Source of the DNA: Verpa conica | Lineage: Eukaryota > Ascomycota > Pezizomycetes > Pezizales > Morchellaceae | DNA length: 64,000 bases | NCBI GenBank assembly: GCA_033030425.1 | Contig: JAUFSD010000005.1 | Coordinates: 1,973,001 to 2,037,000 of the forward strand | Direction of reading: 5' to 3' | In this document: in pieces, positions 33,410 to 45,477 of the stretch | How the letters are laid out: every line of letters begins with the position of its first letter | Numbering within the stretch: position 1 is the first letter of the stretch | Position numbers and translations under genes: made by a program | The notes under the pieces: model-generated | Told to the model about the DNA's origin: nothing | What the model saw: the letters and a program-made list of their open reading frames with translations, nothing else | Databases searched by the model: none

Positions 33410-35541
33410 GACAATTTTGCTTGGTTGGGCCTCAACACCGATTACCATAGCTTCCCGCCTTACTGTCCCGGCCTAGCTGTACGTCTCCGGCATTACGGAA
33501 GTGTATGGGCGTCCCTTCCAGGTAATTACTACTGTTGACCCGAGCATTGCCTCTTTTGGGCCTAAGACATACTAGTATAATGTATGTCTCAGTACGTAGT
33601 TTTGTGAGCGAATCGTTGCCAGATCAGGTGCAGGCAATATTGACCGTGTTTTATTGCCGAGGTGTGTGGCGTATATGTGCTTCTCCACTAAACGACCATA
33701 TTAACTTAGTCATTGGTACGCGGCTGAAACGAGCAAGATTATAGAGTACTCTACATGAAGTATACGTAGAATATACATTAGGTACCGGAAAATAATGCGC
33801 GTTCCTAAAAGCAATGGAAATTCTCAACCGCATGATTAACTGATGTGACAGAATCTTACAAGGTTAATTATAGTGTGTGGGTCTTAATTCTGACAAGAAA
33901 AACTGGAGTAACCTTGTGATGATTTACCACGATAGTAATCTGAGTTGATTCCCACTAAGTAGCCAGAGGCGTAGCCCTATATCCAATAGACCAAACCTAC
34001 GATTTAAATCCATGTTTATTCTAGGGTTGTGATCGGGGAGAATTCTGCGGCATTTGAGAAAGTTCGTCTCGGGGCCGTGTGGGGTAGGGGTCAATTCGCG
34101 CGATCCACAGTACCCATTATTCGACTGGTAAAGTCTCTCAATATTTTGTGACTCAAACCTGTTACAGAAAGTGCTTCTACAAAATAATCCCTGATGCACC
34201 GGAAAATTTTTCTTCAAATACTGCCTATTTTATAGGTTTTTGGGTGTTATGAGGCCAAAATACGTATTATTTCATGGCGCCCTATGTACAGTGTTTGTCG
34301 CCGAACAGACCGCTTGTAGCACCAGCCAGAAACTTTGGCAGTATCCCACATCTGCCGCACGGCGGACCGCCACTACCTCGCGCTCCACTCCCTCTCATGA
34401 ACCTTCGCTAATGCCTATCCAATAGTGCGGTAGAAAGTGCTGTCCCCCGATGTAGCGGTACGATTGCTTCGTCAATGATAAATGGCCAAGGGAAAGAGTC
34501 CTCGAGTAAATTCTGTAGTTTTTGCCCAGTCAGGGCCTGTTATTTACTAGTACTGATACTTCTAGCCAGGACCTCTCTTTCGTCTCCACGAGGTTGGCAG
34601 CTCCACCGTACTATGGAATAGAGGAATTTGTTTCCTTTGTATTCTCATGTTTTTTTCCTGTCCTTTTTTGGCTGCCGTATCTATTCGCGCCTCTTTCTTG
34701 CTTATCGGAGCTCGTCCGCCCCAAGTTTAAGGACTACGGCTGGTAGTCCGTCCACCCTGAGTTTAAGTGTGCCTTATCGCGGGCACTCTGATAGGCCCTA
34801 TGAAACCTTTTCCATGGTACTTGAAGGCCAATGATAGGACGAACTATGGCCTCATGTGAGACCATAAAGGATAGGATGGGAATCCCTAGGACTACAAAAG
34901 GTACCAGGATCATAAGGGTATATCTAAGTAAATATTCTTCTATAGTTATATTTATATAAGACATTTACTACTTCGAGTGTCACCAAAGCGCCTTAGGGCT
35001 ATAATCTGGGTAAATGTTACCCAATTTCATAGTCACGTGATCAAATAAGCATGGGTTAGATTCATAATCCACAGGGTTAGGTGTTCTTTGTCTGTACTCT
35101 CTCTGCTGGGGAGGCTAGTCGAGCACGTAAATACTCGTGAGTAACAATCAACTTTGTCTTTCAACATTAACTATTTTTACTGTCTCATATCCTACTTCAT
35201 AATACCACCCCTCATACGGTACCCTTACACCTATCGCAAAAAGCGCTCTAGTTTATATCACGCGATTAGATTAGCGCGATATTTTTGTACAAAATCACCA
35301 TTGCTATCATAAAGGGCTATTAATTGCTATTGACGCCGAAAAATATTATCATTGGCTCTACATTTTTAACTATAAATACCTAAATTATGGCTTTCTCGGA
35401 AATATATCTCATAGAAACCCTGGCCCTGGTGACTACTCCCTTGTGATATGACTTAAATTACCACAAATAGATTTATATTATAGGTGATACAAAACTTATA
35501 AGAAACTCAGCTGGTACCATATCAGACTAGGATACGCCCAT
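33410..35541. other. Intergenic stretch
   Basis: About 2.1 kb of AT-rich sequence. A 76-codon ORF on the minus strand (34964-34734) has one hydrophobic helix but no other support. Nothing else recognised. Confidence 0.45.
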
Positions 35542-38192
35542 TCACCTAAGATCTGCTTGTTGCACCGTAGGGAGCATCTTCAACATATTTATCAGATCCA
35601 ACTCATCATGTATATCGCACAGTGCTTTGACCTGTTCCTCGACCCACGTAAATCTACAGAATTAGTTCATACGCCTAACTACACCATGATGTACGAATTT
35701 TGATAACTTACGATCCATTTGAGCCATGCTGGAGAGCAGAGCAGATCAATCCCTCAAGTTCACCGTTGACATTGCCGCTTAACAATTTACGATCCTCAAT
35801 CTTTTGAGAAACTAAAAACTCCACAAACGAGCATATATCGTCGGCGTTGTCTTCAGTTTCGATAAATGAGATCGGCACCTTGCTCAGGCAACGCCCATTC
35901 GGATCTTCTCGACTAGATATAAATATCTTGACCAGATTACTTGACTGAATGACTATCTCTTGTAGCGCTTTAAGAATCTCCTCTTGTTTTTCTGGTTCAC
36001 ACTCATTCAGTGCGTCGATAACAATGGTAGTCTGCGGATAGATGTTTAGGAGTTCGATAATCAGAGTTTTGCTTTCTTTGATTGCTATATCCCCCGCCGA
36101 GAATCCATCCTCCTGGTGACGTTTGTAAGCACGGATAATCGCTTGGTGAATCGAAGAAGCGTTAGGCTCCCGGGAAAGCTGCTTAAGAATTGCCCTAAAT
36201 ATTGAGTCTGGCTCTCTTCTCTTTTTTCTCTTGCCACCACAATAGAAATATGCAAACCCCTCACTGTTGCGTCGTTCATAACGATCAGTGAGCAAGACAT
36301 CGATTAAAACCGATCTATATTCTACTTAGAATATGTGCCTAGATCCTAAAGTATAGGGGGGGTACCTACGTAAGTTTTGTCTTCCCTGATCCGGCTACAT
36401 CCAGGTTAGCTACGCCAGTTCTAGTGAGTATAGAAACAACGTACAAATGCCGCATAGCCAGAGGACCATCGATGCGCTTGATGTCTGCCATTCCTTAAAT
36501 TCCTCTTTTTCAAGAAACCACTGGCCTGTTGTTTCCATTCGCCCCTTTTTTGCTTTCTCGTGATGCTTTCCATAAGTAACTTTACAGATCCATGTGAGAA
36601 TATCGGCCCGCTTTGCCTCTAGTTGTCCAGGAAGAGATTAATTCATGAAGCCATTAACACTATGACTGGAGGTAGCAAACCTTGCAAAAGATCATTCACT
36701 TCGGTAATGTTTGTATCCATTCTCAGAATAGGTCGTTGTATATCTTCTAATATATCTTGAAGGCCCAATATCTCCGCTATATATATATTTAAACCATGGT
36801 TAGTATGATATTCGTTAAGGCTCGGTAAACCGCCACTAATATAGGAAAAACTCAGACAGTTCTTCGCATATCAAATATAAAAACATACCTGTAATCTCTC
36901 TGTGCTCTATTCTTTGAACTACATTGCAAAATAGGCATTAGCATTACCAAAATCACATTATAAGGCGTACCCAGTCTCTACTTACGTGATTCTTCGGCCA
37001 GCTGTACCGCTTTTATAACTTCTGCTTCTGCAGTATCCATATCATCTAGCATCGGCAATATTCCCGAGGTGTCGAAAATAGCAGTTGCCATACGAACTAT
37101 AATGATTTCCCGCCATTTTAGTTACACTATAGTCTAATATAAAAAACCATATATTATAAGACCATCGGGTACGTACCTGCCGTGTTTCTTTCATAGTATC
37201 TTCTGGCCTTGCCAAGAATACACAAGACAGTCGCATAGAGATGGGTCAATGGCTTCTCGAGGCCTTTAATTGCCGGTGTATCATATCCCGACTGTAGATA
37301 CATGCCTTCGTGGATCGCACATCGACTTAGCAGAACTGCTATCCTCTCGATCGCAACCAAGATTGTCCCCATGAGCACATTGTCCCCTCCAGCAACCTAT
37401 AGCTAATTAGCCACTATCAATCAGAGCGATCAGATATAGGATGATGTTGAATGAGGCATACGGTAAGGAGAAATTTACACGCTTCCCACGGTAACCCTGC
37501 ATGTGCGGTATCGCATTGGGCGACAAAATTGCCGATTTGTTTGAACCTCTCAACCCATTTAAGCAATTTGTCAGCTACGTCACGTAATATGATGTCCTTC
37601 CCGTTGTATTTCATCTTCCACTGTTTTTCAATACACATGTCTCTTTTCTGCTTCGTAACCTCAATAACTTCCTGGAGAATACCGAGTTTCGTGGATGTTC
37701 CAAATCCAAGCGCTAGCTGGTCTTGGACTGGAAGTTTGTAAAATGCCTTATCCCATAATGATTGGGATGGCTGAAGTTCTGGCTTATGGGTAGGCCGGAA
37801 GTCCGCGATGGAGGAAGGCCGAGATGCGACTGGTGTCCCCGAAAGTGGTAGGGCGATAGCCCCAACCATTTTCCCGCCGAGGGCATAGGATATTGATGAT
37901 TGGGGTGTCGGGGCTGTCGATACAGATGTGGCGAGTTTCAGCGAGTGCCCAAAGGCGTCAGCTAACGTGTCGGACTCCTCTGGCACAAGGTAGGAACCGA
38001 TTGATCTGAATGCTGATTTCACTCTGTCTGATTTTCGCCTTGGCCTACTAGGTGCGGGAGGCGTGCTACTGTTGCCAACTAGGAACGGTAGGCTACTCTC
38101 AGTACCAAGATGGGGTGAGGGGGTCTATCTACGCGAATATACGTACCCGAAGCGGAAGAATGTCTCCTCCGGGAAGGGCTATGGCTTCTCAT
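35542..38192 (-). CDS. NACHT STAND NTPase (NLR-like) without C-terminal repeats
   Basis: Minus-strand exons that join in phase: ~38022-37462, 37396-37177, 37096-36986, 36918-36889, 36776-36680, 36618-36445, 36394-36370, 36314-35712, 35653-35542. A first exon with an ATG at 38192 is possible, but its join is unresolved. The N-terminal part matches the fungal NACHT_N region (LWDKAFYKLPVQDQLALGF; LPWEACKFLL). The NACHT domain follows: Walker A GISGSGKT is split by a 50-bp intron, then YFYC, Walker B TTIVIDALNECEP and a sensor-like VKIFISSRED. It ends after FTWVEEQVKAL...LRMLP-type helices with a TGA at 35542-35544. Known family members usually carry ankyrin, WD40 or TPR repeats after this point; here none follow. 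Likely a cytosolic non-self-recognition or cell-death switch. No disabling lesion seen. Confidence 0.78.
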
Positions 38193-39711
38193 CCTCACAA
38201 ACTGATATTCTCAAGGCTTAGACCTAATAAAGACAACCGTGCGAAAAAAGAGAGAGCGTTATCGATTGATCTTCGTCTTTGGGGGTTCTGGCAGAGAAGG
38301 TGATAGTTTCACGTAAGTATGAGGGCAAATACCAAGCCTGGGCTCCGACCGGAGCGTAGAACAAGAAAGAAAAATGCCTGCGCAGTGACATCGTGGTTTC
38401 TGCGCACTCCAAATGTGACCAAACGCGTATGTGCTGGTACCACATCGAGATCCTATGGTGATTATGCATTACTTGACGTGTCAGTTGAAAAGGCGTCCCG
38501 GTAATTAGTCACCAAACAACCCAATCCCTTTATTCCATACGCTGATAACGTTGTCCCCTATTGGGGCCAATATGTCAATATTCTCTATTGGTTAGTTCTA
38601 GTTGACAAGGTTGCCATTCTGTGTTGCGCCATCGCTACTTTGGGGGGGCAGCATTTTTAACAACTTATGGGACCTCTCGTCCCATCGCATGCATATGTGC
38701 GGGGTATGGTGGGGCTCAGCCGATAAGAGGCTTATAAACCCATGCTTGTAGCTGATGCGTGTCACTATTTACCCGCGCAGTCTAATGTGCTTCTATTCTT
38801 TGTACTCTACATACTTGTGTACTTACAAGGGTATTAACATTACACGACAGCCTTCAGATCCGCTAGATTTCTAATATACTAACTACTAAAGTAGTTATTT
38901 TTAGTTGTAGGCATGACCTATAAGGTATGACATTAACCATAGGCCGTCATGATCTATCACTCGGTATTACATTCGGCAAATTGCTGACAAATATCTGAGT
39001 CAGTTGCTGGATAGAAACATGCATACAATAGCGGAAAGATGGATATTTTCACTACCGCATCAGTGGGGAATACGATTTTAAGTTGGAAGTACTACCGGGT
39101 TGGTCAAAAAGTCCTGTCTAGCATTCTCTAGAATACCGCACAAATACCACACCAAAGATAGAGTACATCGGGTGTATATTACAAATAAGATACCAAGGTA
39201 TTGGAAGTAGAAGGCGGATTTCAGCGGTTCCAAAGCGATCAATAAAAGCTTATTTTAAAGTAGATATGAGATAGAGAGAAAAGGGGAGCGTTTATTTTGG
39301 TACTAGGTCCTAGCGTAAAGCGGGTCCTCCGGAAAACACCTACGAACTCGTATATCCGCCACACCTATTTACTATATCGATAGTCCGACATAAACATATA
39401 ACGGTCCAACGGTCGTTTTATATTATAAAGAGGGCGCCCTTGGGGAAGGATTTTAGGAGTACTACCATATGGGAAAAGTTAGCCCTTAGTGTTCGTCTTG
39501 GGTGGTTCCTGGGCTGATGGACCTGCCCCAGGGTTTGGGCCCCAGCCTTTAGCAAAAGAAAAAACCATTCCAACAGATCCACACTAGTTAATTAGGTTAA
39601 AGTATGTTAATTGAGAATTTCTAAAGAGTAAACTCGCTCTGACTGGGGGATTGATGTACATGGCTGTAAATGCCCTCCGGGTAGGTTGGGGTAAGTGCAA
39701 ACGAATATCGA
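38193..39711. other. Intergenic stretch
   Basis: About 1.5 kb with only unsupported small ORFs. No repeat or RNA gene recognised. Confidence 0.45.
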
Positions 39712-40600
39712 TCAATTGATTTCTAGATGTAATGGAAATAAATCTTCGATTGGGTTTTCGACAACGGAGGCCCTCCGTGATATCCACTTTTCTTTTGGGA
39801 GCTGTGCTGTTTTAGTGGGGTAATCAGGTCTCACTTGTTGTACAGCATACGGGGAAAAGATCGAGAAACCAGGGTTTGCTAACAGGGTCTTGTGGCCAAT
39901 CCTATGTAAGAGGTTGGAATAAAATGTGGCGTGGTATCTAACTCTACCGGGAGCTTCCTCTCGAGAATGGCGGATGGCTTGCAGGAGGGTTCTGTTGGGT
40001 GGCAAATATTCGTAAGTGGCTGCTCTCTTGGCCATTAGCCACATCTTATTTCAGCCGTGTAGCGTATCATCACCAGTGCTTGCGGTATATACCCAATCCA
40101 ATATTATGCCTTAGGAACAGTTCCTAGAATATCACACATAGATGGAACTTGGTATGGGTTAAAATGTCGCACACACTGCGAATCTATCTTAGCCTAATTT
40201 GAGAACTTTGAGTCCCAATTTTGTAGTTTTCAAGATGATTTTTATGTTCTTCCTAGCTATTGTATACATTGGACTAAAAATGCCGCCAGCGCAGTAAAGT
40301 CGCTAGTAGAATTATTGTGGAGATGTGGCGTCTAACAGGATTGGCCTTGTACACTTCCTACACTCTCGGCGGAGATTCGAGCAACATTGGCCACAAGAAC
40401 TTGGTCGATAATCCTGCTTCTACTAGATACAGCATACGGAAAAAAAGATCCAGAGTTTTTATTTGCTCTTTAGGTTTTTAGCGAAGATTCTAGTATTAGG
40501 ATTGGCCACAAGTCCCTGTTAGCAGACCCTGGCTTCCCGATCCTTTTTACCACACGCTATACACAATTATCGCTTCCACGCCTGAGCCCCCGTTTCTCTG
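39712..40600. repeat. Inverted/duplicated coding relics with GHKxLL motif
   Basis: A minus-strand ORF (40044-39712, 110 codons) contains RIGHKTLLANPGFSIF. On the plus strand at about 40490 RIGHKSLLADPGFPIL is readable, and at about 40390 a more decayed NIGHKNLVDNP. Three related peptides, one inverted relative to the others, lie within 0.7 kb. I do not recognise the family. They look like remnants of a duplicated, rearranged gene. Confidence 0.45.
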
Positions 40601-40818
40601 CCATGTGGTCTTCTTTTCTCAGTTCCTTTGATCGAGAGGTTCAGCTCTCGCATCTACAAGCCAGGCTACAAAGATAGTACGGCCCGCGTAGACTGACCCT
40701 CTAGGAAATATTAGACTCTTTTTTCTTCTTATTTTGTGTATAAGTAGTGTCTTCCCTACAATTTTAACTATCATCTCCACAACCACATTTATAAATCATC
40801 CCTACAAGTCTATCCATA

Positions 40819-41236
40819 ATGAATTTCAGAAGCATAATTTTCTCTATAGTTGCTACAGTGGCTCTTGTGGGGGCTGAAAACCTCCCTACATTTCCGGAAG
40901 TGGTAAGACTTCTTGTTTCGCTGGAGAGCTTTATGAACTAAATGCTGATGAATTAAAAGCGTGGCAATTGCGCCCAGGAGGCTGCAAAGTATCTTGACCG
41001 ATACCCTCCCGCGTTCCACCGACCTAGTATCTCGGAAGGATGTGATGAATGCGCGTAAGTCCAAGACCCAAAAGTTCTCCCGAGCGAAGAGCGCTTATCG
41101 AAATGAATACAGCCATAGGGCCCTGGATGAGTGTAAGACTAGTAGTGAGGTGCTGGAGTGTTATAAAAAGACTATGGCAGAATGCAAGTATGAGAAGGGA
41201 GTTGCGGGTCTTCCGGCTTGGATGATTCATGGTTAA
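40819..41236 (+). CDS. Small secreted cysteine-rich protein, paralog 1
   Basis: Three exons in phase: 40819-40902, 40960-41054 and 41113-41236 (introns 57 and 58 bp). The 100-aa product starts with a signal peptide (MNFRSIIFSIVATVALVGA). The mature part has six cysteines: RGNC, then C-x2-C (EGCDEC), DEC, LEC and AEC. It ends with a YEKGVAGLP tail motif. A TATA-like tataagta lies about 80 bp upstream. Exon structure, cysteine spacing and tail match the gene at 42972-43444. Secretion is well supported; function is unknown. Size and cysteine content fit fungal effector or surface-active proteins, but no known fold was recognised. Confidence 0.75.
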
Positions 41237-42971
41237 AAAATTATATCTGCACGTAGCTGCTACTGTAGCTGGTTTTCCTTGTGAGATTTATTTTGAGGGG
41301 TATGAACTACTGTATAGTAACAAGGCCAGTGTCCTGGTACACTGTACGAGAGATAATGCCATCCTACATAGCAATCACAAGTGACAAATCCAGAAAGCTT
41401 GAATACAGGAAGAATAAAGTATTCCGTTGTATCCAGCCTATTTATACAATACCTACTATAGTAGGAGGTGCTTAAAGTAAGATTCTTGGTTGCCGTCCCG
41501 GTGAGGTATTTTATCCCCTTGTATATTGGAGGAGAGGTTCTTGATTTGTGGTATCTATCCGAGGGAAATATTTGAAATAATCAACTAAAAATCTGAATTA
41601 TATTGACTTTGTTGTATATGTACTTTATTACAGTGTTATGTCTATTAACACCCGCGAATAGCAAGAAATATGAGGGTATCGGTTACTTATAGCTGCATCA
41701 TACCGAGTGTAGCTAGACAGTTGATGAGCTAGGAATTTACCCCTATAATTTCATAATCCATCCAGTCCGGAGTAACATCTACTTGTGTATGGGACTTGAG
41801 ACCGGAATAACTATGGCCACCATCAAGGCGCCAAGGCTCAAGGGTTAGGGTTTTGAAACAACATTAAGCGCCTATGTAGGGGGTGACAGCCAAGATCGTA
41901 TGAAATTATTGTTTCCAAGGTTCTACAGGGCTCAGCTCTATAGTCAGGAGAAATTTCAACCTCGGATGGTTACAAGAACTGTCAGCAGTGTGTGCACTAT
42001 ACACATACGGTTCTGGGAGTGGCCTCTGTCCAGGAGGGCTCGAAAATAGCTGGTGGAGTACTATCCCGGTAGATCTTGTTCTGAGTTTTAAAATTCTGTA
42101 TAGAGTTTTCCGCTCATTGCACATCCTTTTGTTCTCTGCAGCCTTAAGTACTATATAACCCTAGCCCTGACAGAAGCCTAACCCTGGTGCCAAAAACATT
42201 ATATGTGTTCATTACACCTTCCGGCACAGCGCCTACAACTTAGTTTAGGAGCCAATTCTCGCAAGCACAAATAGAGTATCTGTTCAACTCTAGAGTGTAC
42301 TAGATTTGGAGTATAATCGAACAGGAATAGCAAGATTGTGTGTATAGCGGGGTAAAATGCTTTGGGTAAGGTAGATTCCGGTGAGTCGCTTACTTAAGCC
42401 AATTTCTGGCCGCCAACTAAACATAATGGTAACCAGCTAGGAAAAACAGTATAGAACTACCTATTACTTAGGATATAGCAAGGCTATAAATACCTATAGC
42501 TTGTATCAAGACCTTGTATTTTTTCCCTTGCCCGTGTTTGTTTATTCAGTGTTTGAACATGTCGTAGATACGAGCCGCCGCAAGTGCATGTACCTTTCCT
42601 GTACTAGCGCCTCCGACCCCCTATCCAACCTTATTTAGTTTACCGCCCTCGACAGTCTCGATTTTGGCTAGCAAGACATGAGGAAACCGCCTGGGGGAGG
42701 AGGAATTCAAACTTAATAGGCCTACCAGGCAGCGGCAAAATTGAATACATACATGTCAGAGGCTTTAGATAGTATCATGTCTTTCTTTAAGCTACGTGGG
42801 AATCCTTTTTTACTATTTTATGTATAAATATTGCTCTCGCCGTCAATAAAGTCGATATCTTCAGAAAAATAAACAACTACAACTAAAACTATAGCCAGAA
42901 CAATTATAACCACCTTGAAGGACCGTCTCTAATACACTATTCACATACAACGCTACAAAGGACTTTTCATC
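41237..42971. other. Spacer between the two secreted-protein genes
   Basis: About 1.7 kb without a supported gene. It includes a short interstitial TTAGGG-like copy near 41845 and a TATA-like tgtataaatatt at about 42821 that may serve the downstream gene. Confidence 0.5.
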
Positions 42972-43444
42972 ATGCAGTTCAAATTATTGCTCCTCTTTAT
43001 CATTGCCATAGTAGCTCTTGTGAAAGCCGCAGCTGTCCCTGCCCCCGCCTCTGCTCCCCCCGTCGACCTGGTAAGTATTCTCCGCTAGAGGCCTATGTGT
43101 ACTGGAAGCTAATCAATTATAAGATGATTGATTGCATAGACGTTTCTTCGGTATTTCTTGAGTCAATGTCCATCGACCCTAAGCTTGCAGATCTTAATAA
43201 TGCATGTAATCTATGCATGTGAGTTTACCATGGGATCCCCAGTCAGACACCCTATACAAAGGTTACTCATTGGAAATAATTCTATAGCAGCAAATCGCTC
43301 CACAAATGCGGCATGCCCGACCCCGATACTCCTACCAGTGCCCGGACATGCTATAATATAGGTATGGAGAAGTTCCGATTTGAGCAAGGAATCGGAGGTG
43401 TCCCGGTCCAGACTACTTCAGAAGAAGATTTTTTTGAGATTTAG
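42972..43444 (+). CDS. Small secreted cysteine-rich protein, paralog 2
   Basis: Three exons in phase: 42972-43070, 43124-43218 and 43288-43444 (introns 53 and 69 bp). The first uses an aag acceptor with a CTAAT branch. The 116-aa product has a signal peptide (MQFKLLLLFIIAIVALVKA), a short Pro/Ala linker, MIDC, then ACNLC, HKC and RTC, and the tail EQGIGGVP. Cysteine spacing C-x23-C-x2-C-x7-C equals that of paralog 1, exon 2 is 95 nt in both, and both introns fall at matching phases. The sixth cysteine of paralog 1 is replaced by F. An acidic C-terminal extension (SEEDFFEI) is unique to this copy. Function unknown. Confidence 0.73.
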
Positions 43445-45477
43445 AGGATCTCCTGTAGTTTTTGTGGGTATGTAAGAAAGAATGGTAAGCCAGGGCCGGT
43501 TTCCTAGGGCCAATGTGGTATACGTAGGAGTTGCTATAACTCTAATTCGACGGGCCTTGTTATATGAATTAGGGTTATCTAAACGGAAAACTGGGCGCAT
43601 AGTGGACTGAATAGTGTATTAAATAGAGAAAAAAACAATAAAAGTCATGCTGAGCGATCTTTCTAAATTCTAAATACTTTATTCCACTACTTACAGTATA
43701 ATAGTACATTTCTTCAAAATTTTCTACAATGAATGTGCTAGGCGTTCCTTCTTGTCCTTGCTTCTTGCTTCGTTGGAGTGGAATTTGTTTTTCGATTCTG
43801 CGCTCCGTCAAAGTTTGGAAGTAGACCTAGGATGTAGAGCTTACTAGAGAATAGCTCAAGTAATACCATAATGGCTGTCACTATTAAGGAAATTGAATAA
43901 ATTGACCGTAGTACTAAGTCTACTTGGGGCCTTCCGGTATCTGGAATAATTTATCCAAGTCCTCAAACACATAAGAAGTGCATATATGAGTACAATCACC
44001 CCCCATGGAGCTCTAGGCGAGCGCAGCCAACGATGCTACTTTTGCTTATTGGGGTAAATTTTCTTCCATGCCCAACACGACTAGATGAGTGTAAAATTAT
44101 GATGGATAGCGCCCCACAACCAAGGTTATGTATAGTGTAAGCCCATGTAGCCCGCTCTGATTACCGTAAATCGAATCGCCAATAAACTTGAAGGGGTTTA
44201 TCAAAGTGGTATTTTGATCATCGGGCAAGCCGCTGGAATGACCATGGTCGAGTTCCATGTATTCTCATCCGAAGGTGGGTTAATAGCAAAGCATTTTGTG
44301 GTGTGATCGACAAACTCCATACCAACAAGGACAAAGTGTGTGAGGATAGTCCTATACTAGAGGAATGAGAGGGTTATGAATGAATGAATTAGTCATAAAT
44401 ACATAGACCCTAAGGCTAAGGTATTCAATACGAGGGGTAGATTATTATTGAAATACCTGCTGACGACCATAGAAGAGAAGCTGTAGGCGAAAATAGAAAT
44501 GACGGCATAGATATAGGATCTCTTTTACACAGCCTAGGTATATATAGAAGATAATCATGTTAAAACCACGTTCCGAGTGATTTAAACTTGTTTTAAACCC
44601 TAACCCTCCGTTCTTAGCACCCTATTAGGACTGTCAGTCCTTGACTCCCACGCCCTAGGGTCATGAGAGCCTAGGGCCGGCGGACTGATTTGTCCCGGGC
44701 AGTGGTCCTTTACTTGGTTATTACTATAGAAGTTTCTTTTAAAGCTCTTATAGCTGTGCGCCCATGATTTTCATTATCTAATTATAATAATAATTCCATA
44801 TTCTCAACTATATTCTAGTATACAGAACTTATCAAGCATTTATCCTCCCTTAATAGTAACATTAATACAATCTGCCTAATTACAGAGGAATTATAGGGTT
44901 GATTATCCTGGGTTCGCAGGGGTGGAGTGTCGACGGTGGTGTTAAACTAAGGTTATCTGCTACCCTGACCCTTCAGGGTTAGGGTTTCCTAGCAGTACCT
45001 TACCGGTTTTAGGGGTTGGCGGGAAATCCCAGATACTGAGGATACAAAAAGTTATAATAACAGTATTAGAAGTGTGTGGTTAAGAGTATGGGATACTGTT
45101 TATCACTGCTAAGAGGGGGAGTTGAGCCAGTGGTTTGATCCACCCGTCAAGTTACGGATAACCATGTTCACCAACATAAAACAGGCCTAGGAACTCGAAG
45201 GAATAGATAAATGAATTAATCATAAATGCAGGAACCCAAAGGAGTGACCACCTGGTTTATAAAGCTTAATCCACCGATTCTCGTACACCTACTACCTTCA
45301 TAAGTATACTCATACAATACTCAATGCCTCGGGGACTTCCTGCAGTCTCCCTTCCAGCTCAAAGGCCCCACCTGTGGATTTGACACCCTCCACCGCTGCT
45401 TCAATCGCTCCATTTTCTTCTGCCCTAGATACCACGGCGCCGTTTGCCACGTATATGATGCCGACCATGTTGTTTCC
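43445..45477. other. Intergenic stretch
   Basis: About 2 kb, AT-rich, with no supported gene. Short TTAGGG-like pieces occur near 44597 and 44980, too few to indicate a telomere. No third member of the secreted family was found here by eye. Confidence 0.5.

Noticed and set aside
36395..36444. Apparent loss of the Walker A glycine in the NACHT gene
   Set aside because: A 50-bp intron with donor gtacgt, branch gctaacc and acceptor gatgtag gives a canonical GISGSGKT.
44590..44990. TTAGGG/CCCTAA-like pieces as a possible telomere relic
   Set aside because: Only one or two units at each site, scattered through the window; no array.
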